64,000 nt of DNA from Bacillus marinisedimentorum (GTDB lineage: Bacteria; Bacillota; Bacilli; Bacillales; Bacillaceae_O). Below, one piece after another: positions 17,111 to 26,395 of the stretch (position 1 is the first letter of the stretch; each line of letters starts with the position of its first letter). The notes beneath the pieces are model-generated. The model did no database searches, had not been told where the DNA came from, and worked only from the letters and a program-made list of their open reading frames with translations. The stretch is taken from positions 1-64,000 of the forward strand of contig NZ_LWBL02000040.1 of NCBI RefSeq assembly GCF_001644195.2, read 5' to 3'. Both the position numbers and the translations under genes were made by a program.

Positions 17111-18028
17111 ATGAAGTACGTAAAAATCATTGTCGTCGCCGTATTAGCAATCAGTTTATTGATAAATATCCGCCTGATGCTAAGCATGGATGAGATGAAA
17201 AACAGGGTGGATCAGATATCCAATAACCAGATGCAGCTTATGAACAACATAAGCAGCCAAACAAGCACTGTCAGTATGATGCTGGATGATTTCAAAAAGG
17301 AACAAAGCTGGATCACCCCGATCCGCATGGATATGAAGGGGGAAGACCCGGCCGGGGGTTCGGCTCTGGTGAACTTTGAGTGGCAAATAAAAGAGCTGCC
17401 GCAAAATGCTGAGGTCGTTTTCCATTACAAAATTGGGGAAGAGCAGGAGTATCGTTCCGTTCCTGCCACTGCAGCTGAAGAAGGATTATTTCAAGTAAGC
17501 TTTCCTGTCGATGTCGAAATAGAGCCGGAGTGGTTTTTCTATACGACCATCTCAGATGGCGGTAATATGGCAGAAGAAGAAGCGAGGAGTATAAATCAAG
17601 AGATGAGAAAGGCGGATACGGAACGTAACCAGATTTCCTATTATGTCACCTCATCCAGCGGCGAAATGGTGAAAAGCAGCGAAGTCGAAGCAGCCCATCT
17701 TGGTGAAATCGGAACGAGGTATTACGGGGCATTGGATGTCAACGTTCACCTTGAGCGCAATGGGTATAATGTTTCGGTTGCTGTCGTAAAAGATGATAGT
17801 AAGGCTGAGCTTGAAAAAGCGACGCTGATTATCTATAAGGACGGGAAAGCGACCGGAAAAGAAGAACTTGTTTCCAATAAAGAAGAGGAGAGCGCTGGCC
17901 AGCCAGCAGGCGCTCCCACTGTTTTTCACCGCAAATCACCGAATGGAAAAATGGACTTCACGCGGCTGGTTTTGGAAGTGGCGTATAGCAATGGTGAAAC
18001 GTTCAGGAAAGAGATTTATACAAAGTAA
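17111..18028 (+). CDS. membrane-anchored hypothetical protein
   Basis: 305 residues, not recognised. One N-terminal transmembrane helix (about 4-22) is followed by a predicted coiled coil (MDEMKNRVDQISNNQMQLMNN) and an extracytoplasmic part rich in beta-strand patterns (17-33 kDa region after residue 75). No cysteines or enzyme motifs stand out. GGGGGGAG precedes the ATG. It is likely an envelope protein of bacilli; no function can be assigned. Confidence 0.75.
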   Translation: MKYVKIIVVAVLAISLLINIRLMLSMDEMKNRVDQISNNQMQLMNNISSQTSTVSMMLDDFKKEQSWITPIRMDMKGEDPAGGSALVNFEWQIKELPQNAEVVFHYKIGEEQEYRSVPATAAEEGLFQVSFPVDVEIEPEWFFYTTISDGGNMAEEEARSINQEMRKADTERNQISYYVTSSSGEMVKSSEVEAAHLGEIGTRYYGALDVNVHLERNGYNVSVAVVKDDSKAELEKATLIIYKDGKATGKEELVSNKEEESAGQPAGAPTVFHRKSPNGKMDFTRLVLEVAYSNGETFRKEIYTK

Positions 18029-18034
18029 TGACAA

Positions 18035-18082
18035 GGACGGCTCTTCGCTTCAGGAGTAAGCGAACGGCCGTCCCTGTTTTTA
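18035..18082. terminator. bidirectional terminator between convergent genes
   Basis: GGACGGC (18035-18041) pairs with GCCGTCC (18067-18073), with inner TTCGCTT/AAGCGAA pairing, then a T-rich run. It sits between the gene at 17111 and the reverse-strand kinase gene. Confidence 0.7.
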
Positions 18083-19033
18083 TTTTTCCATCTGCTGCAT
18101 AATCGCCCGGCAGTCATTTTTGATTTCTTCGGCCCATCCGGCTGGTATTGTTTCTCTGTTTATGAGTGCCAGCATCGTCGCAATATCCGCAATTTTTGAC
18201 AGCGTGAGCCACTCCGCTGGCAGAGGTTCTTTCGCTTTTGAGTTATAGCCGGCTTCAAATTTTTTATATACCTCCTCGTTATCGTACTTTATCTGCTTTC
18301 TGGCTCGTAATAATTTTCCGATATCGCTGTAAGGAGGGCCTGCATAACAATATTCGAAATCGATAAACCAGGCCGAACCCTTCTTGTCGATCAATATATT
18401 AGACGGGTTGAAATCACCGTGCACAAAAACATTTTTCTCATCAATCGCTTTTACCATATTGCGGTTGCTATCGACGAAATCCAGCAATTGCGCCGTGAAT
18501 TTTTCACCCAAATGTTTCCCTGTAAAACCGTTCAGATAAAATTCATACTGTTGATGAAAAGGCATTACCGCTTGTTTAACTTCCAAGCGATCATCAAGCA
18601 GAGCAATTAGGGGATACTCGCGGTTATGCAATAAGCCCAGCATTCTGCCGATTTCATACGCAGCAGCTGCGGGGAATTCATTCTGTTCTTTGATATAACA
18701 ATCCAACGTTTTGCCGTTAATGAATTGGAAGATTGCGTAATTTTCGTTCAAACCTGTTCCGGACCTGGAGTAGTGAATGTCTGGCACTTGAATGACGGTC
18801 CGGGCATATTTGTATGCTGAAATTTCTTTGCTGCTGTGATTATTGCTGCCCGGATAAATTTTTAATAAAGAGGGTCCTTTATTCGTTAAGACTTCATAGT
18901 TGCTTGTGCTCATCCCAGTCGTAATCGGTTTTATTTTTTTAACGTGCAGTTGACCATCATAATCGCTGAAAATACGCTGCACTTTATCTGAATCTATGGA
19001 TATGTGTTCATACAGCCTCTTTGTATCGGCCAT
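18080..19033 (-). CDS. APH/choline-kinase-like phosphotransferase
   Basis: 317 residues. The catalytic loop HGDFNPSNIL and the metal-binding WFIDFEYCYAGPPYSDIG are those of the aminoglycoside phosphotransferase/choline-kinase superfamily. The ATG at 19033 has AAGGAGGA directly upstream; the frame extends to 19066 without a better site. Substrate unknown: candidates are a small amine, sugar or antibiotic. The gene stands alone on its strand. Confidence 0.82.
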   Translation of the reverse strand: MADTKRLYEHISIDSDKVQRIFSDYDGQLHVKKIKPITTGMSTSNYEVLTNKGPSLLKIYPGSNNHSSKEISAYKYARTVIQVPDIHYSRSGTGLNENYAIFQFINGKTLDCYIKEQNEFPAAAAYEIGRMLGLLHNREYPLIALLDDRLEVKQAVMPFHQQYEFYLNGFTGKHLGEKFTAQLLDFVDSNRNMVKAIDEKNVFVHGDFNPSNILIDKKGSAWFIDFEYCYAGPPYSDIGKLLRARKQIKYDNEEVYKKFEAGYNSKAKEPLPAEWLTLSKIADIATMLALINRETIPAGWAEEIKNDCRAIMQQMEK

Positions 19034-19152
19034 TGCAGTCCTCCTTCCGTTTTCTGGCGACTTCATTACCTATAGACTTCATTACCTATACTATACAATT
19101 ATAATGTTACCTCTTGATAGAAAAAACGCACATGCGGATGAAAAAATGAACT

Positions 19153-19192
19153 AACCGCCTGCCCCGGTACTTTGAACCCGGGCAGGCGGTTT
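19153..19192 (-). terminator. hairpin downstream of the multicopper oxidase gene
   Basis: AACCGCCTGCCCCGG (19153-19167) pairs with CCCGGGCAGGCGGTT (19178-19192). On the reverse strand the T run TTCATTTTTT follows a few bases later. Confidence 0.7.
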
Positions 19193-19212
19193 CTGTGTTC
19201 CTCATATAATGA

Positions 19213-20706
19213 TTACTCCACCTTGAACTGTCCCATCATCCCCGCATCCTCATGCTCAAGAATGTGGCAGTGATACATGAACAATCCTGGATGCTTAAAA
19301 GTGGCAATGACCCTGATGGTTTCCCTTGGATAAACGAGAAATGTATCCTTCCAGCCGGCTTCATTTGCCGGCGGCGGAGTGCCGTTGCGTTCGAGCAGCT
19401 GGAACTGGGCGCCGTGGGCATGGAAAGGGTGCGCCATCCCGCCCATCATGCCGCCCATTCCGCCGCTTTCGGTTGTGATTTCCCAGATTTCCGTCGAATT
19501 CAGGTCCAGGTACTCATCGATCCGGTCCATATCCATTTGTTTGCCGTTGATGTTGACATTCCGGCCCATTCCCTGCATGACAAATTTTCTCGCTTTGCCA
19601 GCTTTGTACGGATCAATTTTTTTAATTGGAGCCAGTGTGGCAGGAAGGCTGTGATCCTTACTGTTTTGTTCTGTCACTTTGAACTTCATCACTTCGGCCC
19701 CCTGATGGATCAATTCCACCGTTTCGCCTTCATCATAGTCACTGAAGTCGACAACGATTTCAGCCCGTTCTCCCGGGCTTATTAACAGCCCGTTCATTTC
19801 CACCGGATTTTCAAGCAATCCGCCATCACTGGCTATTTGATGAAAACGCTGGTTACTGCTCAAGAATAGCTCATAGATCCTGGCGTTTGAACCGTTTAAA
19901 ACCCGCAGGCGCATTTTTCCTTTCGGCACTTCAAGGAACGGGTTGATGGCACCGTTGACCAGGATGGTTCCGCCCTGCATTCCCATCATGACATCGTGCA
20001 TACTTAATCGGTATTCAAAGCGTCCGTTCGCATCGAGTTTTTTATCCTGAATGACGAGCGGGACATCGTTGACTCCGTATTCATTTGGTATATTCAGGCT
20101 GTCGGAGACATCATCGTCGATATAAAACAAGCCGGCAAGGCCTTTATAAACGTGTTCACCTGTTTTATGCATCAGGTGCGGATGGTACCAGAGTGTGGCA
20201 GCGGGCTGGTCGATGGTGAAACGCGGATTCCATGTTCCGCCTGCCTTGATGATTGAGTGCGGCCCGCCGTCATATTCGCCGCTCACCTCAAGACCGTGCC
20301 AGTGGACAGTGGTGTCTTCATTCAGGTCATTGTTGACCTCGATGGAAACATCGTCCCCTTTTCTCACCCGGATCACCGGACCAAGATAGTCGCCGTTATA
20401 TCCGAACGTTTCTGTCGCTTTTCCCTGGATGAATTCTGTCTTGCCCATCTGTGCGTTCAAGTGGAACTCGGCCTTATTCGGCACTTTGCTTTTATTTTCT
20501 AATAATGGGGGGATTGGTAAACGGATTTCTCCGGTCAATGCCGATTCATTCACGCTATTGACAGCAGGTCCGTTTCCCATGCCTGTGCCCATGTTCCCGT
20601 TGTCATTGAATCTGCTGATGCCAAAAGGGATCATTGAAACAGCGGCTAACCCGGCTGCTCCTTTTAACGATCTAGAAAGGAATGTTCTTCTATCATATTT
20701 CTTCAT
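19213..20706 (-). CDS. Tat-exported multicopper oxidase
   Basis: 497 residues. The N-terminus has a twin-arginine signal (DRRTFLSRSLKG then a hydrophobic stretch). Copper-binding motifs are all present: HWHGLE, WYHPHLMHKTGEH, HPFHAHG, and the type-1 site MYHCHILEHEDAGMM. A Met-rich insert (GGMGGMMGGMAHP) adjoins one His motif, as in copper-responsive oxidases such as CueO. It oxidises phenols, bilirubin-like substrates or Cu(I) outside the cell. It is a likely client of the tatA/tatC pair encoded 7 kb away. Confidence 0.9.
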   Translation of the reverse strand: MKKYDRRTFLSRSLKGAAGLAAVSMIPFGISRFNDNGNMGTGMGNGPAVNSVNESALTGEIRLPIPPLLENKSKVPNKAEFHLNAQMGKTEFIQGKATETFGYNGDYLGPVIRVRKGDDVSIEVNNDLNEDTTVHWHGLEVSGEYDGGPHSIIKAGGTWNPRFTIDQPAATLWYHPHLMHKTGEHVYKGLAGLFYIDDDVSDSLNIPNEYGVNDVPLVIQDKKLDANGRFEYRLSMHDVMMGMQGGTILVNGAINPFLEVPKGKMRLRVLNGSNARIYELFLSSNQRFHQIASDGGLLENPVEMNGLLISPGERAEIVVDFSDYDEGETVELIHQGAEVMKFKVTEQNSKDHSLPATLAPIKKIDPYKAGKARKFVMQGMGRNVNINGKQMDMDRIDEYLDLNSTEIWEITTESGGMGGMMGGMAHPFHAHGAQFQLLERNGTPPPANEAGWKDTFLVYPRETIRVIATFKHPGLFMYHCHILEHEDAGMMGQFKVE

Positions 20707-20826
20707 CGTAACCTTCCTCTTGAAAGATATTTTTTATAAGTAATGATTAAAAAGCTATATTACCGTAGCAATAGTAATATAGCATAGGATTGTGCAGAAA
20801 GTATGCATGTTTTGGATGGCGGGTGA

Positions 20827-21081
20827 GCGTTCCCTTTTTCGCGCAGGGAGCCCGTTTTTTGGAACGAATAGCTGGATGCGTTCCCTTTTTTGCGCAGGGA
20901 GCCCGTTTTTTGGAACGAATAGCCGTATGCGTTCCCTTTTTCGAGAAGCGAGCCCGTTTTTGGGAACGAATAGCTGGATGCGTTCCCTTTTTTGCGCAGG
21001 GAGCCCGTTTTTTGGAACGAATAGCCGTATGCGTTCCCTTTTTCGCGGAGCGAACTCATTTTTTGGAACGAATAGCCGTGG
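20827..21081. repeat. tandem repeat, five units of 51 bp
   Basis: Units start at 20827, 20878, 20929, 20980 and 21031 (sequence GCGTTCCC...GGAACGAATAGC), exactly 51 bp apart. Units 2 and 4 are identical, while units 1 and 3 share the GCTGGATGC end, suggesting duplication of a 102-bp pair. Each unit contains inverted halves GTTCC/GGAAC. Because 51 is a multiple of 3 several frames stay open here; I do not call a gene. Confidence 0.85.
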
Positions 21082-21175
21082 CGCTCTTGCTGAGTCTTCC
21101 CTGTTCGCTACTCCCGCAGGACATTGATTAAGCTTCCTTGAACTGACACCGCACGAAGAAAATTGGTTTTTATTT

Positions 21176-21270
21176 TCGAGGAGCGAAAGCGACGAGGAGC
21201 TCACCGCCCGCCCAGCGGAAAGCGAGCCCCTGAAGCGGAAATCAACTCGTCGTTCCAAAGTGCAATTTTC
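21176..21270. repeat. R4 dispersed intergenic repeat, partial copy
   Basis: Contains GAGGAGCTCACCGCCCGCCC, GCGGAAAGCGAGCCCCTG and GCGGAAATCAACTCG, matching the right half of the copy at 15757-15875. The rest of the 950-bp gap (20707-21656) holds the 51-bp tandem repeat and two operators. Confidence 0.65.
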
Positions 21271-21527
21271 TTCGAACAGATTATTTAACAAACTTATTAT
21301 GCTATATAGTACTGAAATGGGATAACTAGTGTAAACGGCTATTTTATATAGATGGAAAATCCAGCAGAGTGCAAGCGCATATTGCCGTTGAACAGCCATA
21401 TATCGTTTTTTGGACTCATGGTATCCTCAAGAAAAATATGGTATATTAAATCCGATAACGCTTCAGAGGGGGGATTTTCAAAACGCATGCTGGAAGTCAC
21501 TCGGCAAAGATACTTTTTACAGTAAAA

Positions 21528-21541
21528 CGAAACCGGTTTCG
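21528..21541. promoter_or_regulatory. LacI-family operator 1 upstream of laminarinase
   Basis: CGAAACCGGTTTCG, a perfect 14-bp palindrome with the central CCGG typical of LacI-family sites. First of seven copies in the locus. Confidence 0.8.
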
Positions 21542-21589
21542 ACGATTCCCAGCTTACTCCATGTGAAGCAGGAGGACTGCGGTTAAAAT

Positions 21590-21603
21590 CGAAACCGGTT
21601 TCG
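21590..21603. promoter_or_regulatory. LacI-family operator 2 upstream of laminarinase
   Basis: CGAAACCGGTTTCG, perfect palindrome, 62 bp centre to centre from operator 1 and 54 bp before the start codon. The pair could support repression by looping. Confidence 0.8.
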
Positions 21604-21656
21604 GAGACCCGTGGGCAAGATCCGCTTATCGTTACGCATTAAAGGAGGTTTGCAGA

Positions 21657-24600
21657 ATGGTAAAAAAGGTTGTTATGAGTTTACTAGTTTTCATGCTCGT
21701 TTTAGGGGTGGTTTTACCGGCAGCCAACGCCAAAGAAACCAGCAATGATGCCAATGCCCTGATCAAGAAATGGGAAGACAGGGGCCTGTTTTCAGGCGTT
21801 AAGAATATGGCCAAAAACCCTAATGCTGCGATGTCGAAGGCTGAGTTCGCGGCAGTCATTCATAATCTTTTCGGTTATGTAGGTGACCAGACTGCTGATG
21901 TCGTTAAGACTGCAAAAGCAGCCGGGTACTGGGATGTTGTGTTCGGCGATAATGCCAAAAAGAACTCTGTCATCAAAAAGGAAGAGGCATGGGAAATTCT
22001 TAACTATTTCTTTCCGGGAGGATCTACATTTGCCGGGGATAACCAGGCTAATTCAAATGCCGCTTTAAAGCGAATTGATGCCATCCGTCTAATTGATGAC
22101 CAAGTCGCTGGCTTTTATTTCGAAGAAGGAACATATGCAGGCGAAACAATTGAGGGAAATGCGCTTATTAACCATGCGGACATTACGCTTCAGAACACGA
22201 CGGTTATGGGCGATTTAGTTGTGACAGAAGGAGCGGCACCCGGAAATATTGTGTTGAAAAACGTGGCTGTAAATGGAACCGTTTACATCGCGGAAGAGCT
22301 CCAAAATAACGTGCTGGCGATCGATTCCAGCCTTAATCGGGTGGTCACGTATACAACGGGACAAACACAATCAGATTGGGATCTTGTCTGGTCCGATGAG
22401 TTTATCGCCGATGAGATTGATTTGTCAAAATGGTCGTATGACATCGGCAACTGGGTGATCGATGAAAACGGGGACGGGATTGCGCCTGGCTGGGGAAACA
22501 ATGAGCTGCAGTATTATACCGATTCTCAGGAGAATTCGTATATTGAGGATGGAAAGCTGGTCATTGAAGCCAAAAAGGAAGAGTCACCGGTCACTGATGA
22601 ATTCGGGTCGTACCAGTATACTTCTGCAAAATTGAAGACAAAAGACTTGTTTTCCAAAAAGTATGGCAAGTTCGAAGCCAAGATGAAATTGCCTGCAGGA
22701 AAAGGATATTGGCCCGCTTTTTGGATGATGCCGCAGAATGATGTATATGGCAGCTGGCCCGCATCGGGTGAAATTGACATTATGGAAGCCGCAGGGAAAG
22801 ACCTTTCTGCGATCGGCGGTACGATCCATTTCGGTGAAGAGTACCCGAATAACACGTATAAAGGGGCCGAGTATCATTTTCCTGAAGGGGAAGATATCAC
22901 AGGTTTCCACACGTACAGCATTGAATGGGAACCAGGGGAGATCCGCTGGTATGTAGATGGGGAATTGTATCAAACGCTGGATAATTGGTTCAGTAAGGGA
23001 ACAAACCAAGCCGATAAGTTTTCGTTTCCGGCCCCGTTTGATCAGGAGTTTTATATGATTTTGAACCTGGCTGTCGGGGGCTGGTACGGCGGCAACCCGG
23101 ATGATACCACCCAATTCCCGGGTAAAATGGAAGTGGATTATGTACGGGCCTACGAGCTGACCGGAAGAGAGTATAAAGAGCCTGTAGAGCCTTCTACTGA
23201 AAAGGCTGAGTTGCCGGAAGGGGCTAAGATGCCGCTTGAAGACGGCAATTTAATTTATGACAGTGATTTTGCCGAATCGATTACAATTGTGGATACCAAT
23301 GGAAAAGCGTTGGACGCTTTGTACTGGAACTTTCTCCATTTGCCTGATTTTGGAGGGGATGGAATCATCACCACGGAAGAAATTGACGGGGTGACGTATG
23401 CCAGGACAGCTATTAGGGACGCAGGCAATGCCTTATGGGCCCTGCAGCTGATTCAAAAAATCGCGATTGCGGAAGGCAGTACGTATAAAGTTAGTTTCGA
23501 TGCCAAGTCAGATACGAATCGGACTATGATGACAAAGGTATCGGGCGGCGCCGAAAGAGACTACGCCAATTATTCAGGTGAACAAACCGTTCAACTGACG
23601 GATGCAGTCCAACCGTATGAATACACGTTTACCTTAAATCAAGAAACGGATACAACTGCCAGGCTGGAATTCAATATGGGAAGCAACGGCAATGCGCCTG
23701 TTTGGATCGGGAATGTGCGCATAGAAGAAATCACGCCCGAAGATCCGGGAAATGCTTCAAAAACACCGCTTCCAGATGGGAACCATATTTACAACGGAAC
23801 ATTTGACCAGGGGGATATGACCCGCACGGCTTATTGGGATCTGGAAGTGGAAGATTCTGCTGCAGCAAAAGCGAGTGTGGACAAAAACTCGAGGGAACTT
23901 TATGTTGCCATTTCTGAAGGGGGAGAAAGTCCTGATTCCATCAAGGTGAAGCAAGAAGGCATCCAGCTGCTGAAAGGGAATGATTATGAGCTGGCGTTTG
24001 ATGCTCGGTCGACTGAAGACAGGGCGATCGAAGTCGAATTTATCAGTGAAGAGGGTACAGCAAGTTACTCGGAATCCATCAGCATCGACTTGACTGATCA
24101 GATGGAGCAGCATTCCGTAAGTTTTACGATGCCGACTGATGTAAGTGATGAATTTAGTCAGGTTCTATTTAAAATGGGCGGCCATGATGGGGATGTCTAT
24201 TTGGATAATGTGAAACTTCTCCAGACATCCGAATATATCGACTATAGCGAAGTGGATTTGTATCCCTTGCACAATGGCGATTTCTCAGCAGGGCTTGCTC
24301 CCTGGAGTTCTTATGTTCATTTCGATGCCGACGCGGTCATTTCAGAACAAGACCAGGCTCTCCAGGTGAATATCCCGAATGCGGGAAATGAAACGTGGAG
24401 TGTTCTTGTGGAACAGGGAAACCTGGCTTTGGCAAAAGGCGTCGCCTATGAATTATCATTTGATGCTCGTTCGACTGCAGAAAGGGATATGGAAATCACC
24501 ATCGAGAATGCAGGCTATCACCGCTATTTCCATAAGGTTGTGCCACTTAGTGATGAAATGAACTCGCATCATTTTGAATGGGTGATGAGTGCGGATGATA

Positions 24601-24701
24601 CCGTCTCGTTGAAGTTTTTAATGGGTAATTTCCCCGAAGCGCATGACATTACCATCGACAATGTAGTCCTTCAAGTTAAGGGTGCAAGTGAATTGGATTA
24701 A
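21657..24701 (+). CDS. secreted GH16 endo-beta-1,3-glucanase (laminarinase) with CBM modules
   Basis: 1014 residues. Signal peptide about 1-26 (ends PAANA). Residues 27-130 resemble S-layer-homology-type helices (MSKAEFAAVIHNLFGY), then a beta-helix-like stretch to about 230. The GH16 domain (about 240-510) has the catalytic signature GEIDIMEAAG (ExDxxE) near residue 370. Three CBM4/9-like beta-sandwich modules follow (about 530-690, 700-850, 855-1010), each with FDA(R/K)S. It should cut beta-1,3-glucans outside the cell, perhaps attached to the wall. AAAGGAGG precedes the ATG. Two operators upstream put it under the locus repressor. Confidence 0.9.
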   Translation: MVKKVVMSLLVFMLVLGVVLPAANAKETSNDANALIKKWEDRGLFSGVKNMAKNPNAAMSKAEFAAVIHNLFGYVGDQTADVVKTAKAAGYWDVVFGDNAKKNSVIKKEEAWEILNYFFPGGSTFAGDNQANSNAALKRIDAIRLIDDQVAGFYFEEGTYAGETIEGNALINHADITLQNTTVMGDLVVTEGAAPGNIVLKNVAVNGTVYIAEELQNNVLAIDSSLNRVVTYTTGQTQSDWDLVWSDEFIADEIDLSKWSYDIGNWVIDENGDGIAPGWGNNELQYYTDSQENSYIEDGKLVIEAKKEESPVTDEFGSYQYTSAKLKTKDLFSKKYGKFEAKMKLPAGKGYWPAFWMMPQNDVYGSWPASGEIDIMEAAGKDLSAIGGTIHFGEEYPNNTYKGAEYHFPEGEDITGFHTYSIEWEPGEIRWYVDGELYQTLDNWFSKGTNQADKFSFPAPFDQEFYMILNLAVGGWYGGNPDDTTQFPGKMEVDYVRAYELTGREYKEPVEPSTEKAELPEGAKMPLEDGNLIYDSDFAESITIVDTNGKALDALYWNFLHLPDFGGDGIITTEEIDGVTYARTAIRDAGNALWALQLIQKIAIAEGSTYKVSFDAKSDTNRTMMTKVSGGAERDYANYSGEQTVQLTDAVQPYEYTFTLNQETDTTARLEFNMGSNGNAPVWIGNVRIEEITPEDPGNASKTPLPDGNHIYNGTFDQGDMTRTAYWDLEVEDSAAAKASVDKNSRELYVAISEGGESPDSIKVKQEGIQLLKGNDYELAFDARSTEDRAIEVEFISEEGTASYSESISIDLTDQMEQHSVSFTMPTDVSDEFSQVLFKMGGHDGDVYLDNVKLLQTSEYIDYSEVDLYPLHNGDFSAGLAPWSSYVHFDADAVISEQDQALQVNIPNAGNETWSVLVEQGNLALAKGVAYELSFDARSTAERDMEITIENAGYHRYFHKVVPLSDEMNSHHFEWVMSADDTVSLKFLMGNFPEAHDITIDNVVLQVKGASELD

Positions 24702-24782
24702 TGAATTGAGCAAAGGTGCCCGTGGCTGCAGGCAGGATCCTGATGATGCCGGCGCTAATGGGAAAGGTTGATATGACAACAT

Positions 24783-24796
24783 CGAAACCGGTTTAG
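24783..24796. promoter_or_regulatory. LacI-family operator 3 (degenerate)
   Basis: CGAAACCGGTTTAG, one mismatch in the right arm, upstream of the importer promoter. Confidence 0.7.
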
Positions 24797-24824
24797 AAAA
24801 TTAGTGATAAATTTGCGAAAAGCA

Positions 24825-24853
24825 TTGTAAACGAATACATGACCCGTTATAAT
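24825..24853 (+). promoter_or_regulatory. sigma-A promoter of the sugar importer operon
   Basis: TTGTAA (24825-24830), 17-bp spacer, TATAAT (24848-24853). Operator 3 lies upstream and operators 4-6 lie downstream in the 200-nt leader. Confidence 0.7.
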
Positions 24854-24894
24854 ACAAAGTGTATTCAAGTTACAGCCCCCCTTTTAGAGCTGAA

Positions 24895-24984
24895 CGAAAC
24901 CGGTTTCCGGATTAATTTTTACGAAAAAAAGAAACCGGTTTCGTAAATGCTCGATTTTTTAAATGTTTAAAGAAACCGGTTTCG
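24895..24984. promoter_or_regulatory. LacI-family operators 4, 5 and 6
   Basis: CGAAACCGGTTTCC (24895-24908), AGAAACCGGTTTCG (24930-24943) and AGAAACCGGTTTCG (24971-24984), spaced 35 and 41 bp centre to centre, between the promoter and the binding-protein gene. With operator 3 this makes four sites in 200 bp of a 356-bp gap. Confidence 0.8.
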
Positions 24985-25057
24985 TTTAAAATAAAAAGGG
25001 AGTAACTTGGTGCGGGTATCAGTGAAGAAATTATAATCTCCAGGAGGGGGAAGCTTC

Positions 25058-26338
25058 ATGAACTTAAAAAAATCTCTATTGGTTGGCCTGCTCTTAAGTT
25101 TAAGTGTTTTACTCTTTGCATGCAGCAGTGATGAAGAAACATCCGGTAATAAGGATGGCGGCGACGTCAAGCTGGATTTCTGGGTGTTTGGCGCAACGAA
25201 TTATGAAGAGCTGGCTAAGGAGTATGAAAAAGAGAATCCAAATGTCAAAATCAATATCCGGAAATCCCAGTTGGAAGACCATCATAACAGTTTATTCACT
25301 GCCATTTCTTCCGGATCTGGCGCCCCGGACTTAACAATGATCGAAATTGATCAGTTGGACCGTTACCGTGAAGCGCAAGACCGTTTTGTGAATCTATATG
25401 ACCTTGGTGCAGAAGAAGTCCAGGACAAGTATCTTGACTGGAAATGGGCAACAGCTGAGAATGCAGAAGGCGACTTCCTGTTCGGCCTTCCGACAGACAT
25501 CGGCCCGAAAGCGATGTACTATAACGTAGACGTTTTTGCCGAAGCCGGCCTGCCGACTGAGCCTGAAAAAGTCACTGAGCTGATTTCTACTCCAGAAGCG
25601 TTTAAGGAAGCAGCTGCAAAAGTGGCGGATACAACAGGGAAACCGATGGTAGACAGTATGGAAATGGCTTTCAGGGCACATATGGATGCACTTGAAACAA
25701 GCTATTTCAATCGTGAAGGCGACCTGTTGATCGATAACAATGACAACGGTGTTAAAGAAGCATATGACTACGCAGTTGAATTGAATGAACAAGGGTACGT
25801 AGGAGAATTTGACATGTGGACGCCTGAGTGGGCCAATGCCTTGAATAAAGGTGATTTTGCAGTCGAAATGGGTGCAGCATGGCTTAAGGGGTACATGACT
25901 GAAAATGCGGTTGATGCGAAAGGCAAATGGCGCGTCACTACACTTCCTGAAGATTTCGCGGGTAACTGGGGCGGTTCTTATATTGCCATTCCTGCTGAGT
26001 CAAAACAGAGTGAGGAAGCATACAACTTTGCTAAATGGCTCGTCAATCCTGATAATCAATTGAAGTCGTTTGTCGACAGCGGCCTTTTCCCTTCCGCACC
26101 GGCAGTATATGAAATGGAAGAGTTCAAACAAAACTCTGATGAATACTTTGGCGGCCAAAACACAGCTGAATACTTTGCGAAAGCAGCAGAAGATATTCCG
26201 GCTGTTTATAAAGGGCCAAAATACGTAACGGTTAATAACGAAGTCCTGGCAGCATTGAAAAACGTCCAACAGGGCGGCGACCCTCAAGAAGAATGGGATG
26301 CTGCGGTTGAGCGGATCAAAGGACTCTTGAAAAAGTAA
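25058..26338 (+). CDS. sugar ABC transporter substrate-binding lipoprotein
   Basis: 426 residues. Lipoprotein signal with lipobox LLFAC, lipidated Cys at 22. The rest is a family-1 extracellular solute-binding protein (FWVFGATNYEELAKEYEKENP at the start of the mature domain, later FAVEMGAAWLKGYM and FAKWLVNPDNQLKSF). It captures the oligosaccharide for the two permeases that follow. The context suggests laminari-oligosaccharides. AGGAGGGGG precedes the ATG. A strong hairpin follows the gene. Confidence 0.9.
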   Translation: MNLKKSLLVGLLLSLSVLLFACSSDEETSGNKDGGDVKLDFWVFGATNYEELAKEYEKENPNVKINIRKSQLEDHHNSLFTAISSGSGAPDLTMIEIDQLDRYREAQDRFVNLYDLGAEEVQDKYLDWKWATAENAEGDFLFGLPTDIGPKAMYYNVDVFAEAGLPTEPEKVTELISTPEAFKEAAAKVADTTGKPMVDSMEMAFRAHMDALETSYFNREGDLLIDNNDNGVKEAYDYAVELNEQGYVGEFDMWTPEWANALNKGDFAVEMGAAWLKGYMTENAVDAKGKWRVTTLPEDFAGNWGGSYIAIPAESKQSEEAYNFAKWLVNPDNQLKSFVDSGLFPSAPAVYEMEEFKQNSDEYFGGQNTAEYFAKAAEDIPAVYKGPKYVTVNNEVLAALKNVQQGGDPQEEWDAAVERIKGLLKK

Positions 26339-26345
26339 TGTTTTG

Positions 26346-26377
26346 TTTCGGGCTGGATCAAACGATCCGGCCCGAAA
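26346..26377 (+). promoter_or_regulatory. intercistronic hairpin after the binding-protein gene
   Basis: TTTCGGGCTGGATC pairs with GATCCGGCCCGAAA (14 bp, one G-U) around a 4-nt loop, with no T run. Such hairpins protect or attenuate the message so that the binding protein is made in excess over the permeases. Confidence 0.6.
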
Positions 26378-26395
26378 TGATAAGGGGGTTACACC

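Noticed and set aside
20827-21081. CRISPR array
   Set aside because: Units are contiguous with no unique spacers and no cas genes nearby.
20755-21399. Reverse-strand repeat-protein frame across the 51-bp array
   Set aside because: Open because the period is a multiple of three; no ribosome-binding site, and other frames on both strands are open too. Kept as a repeat, not a gene.
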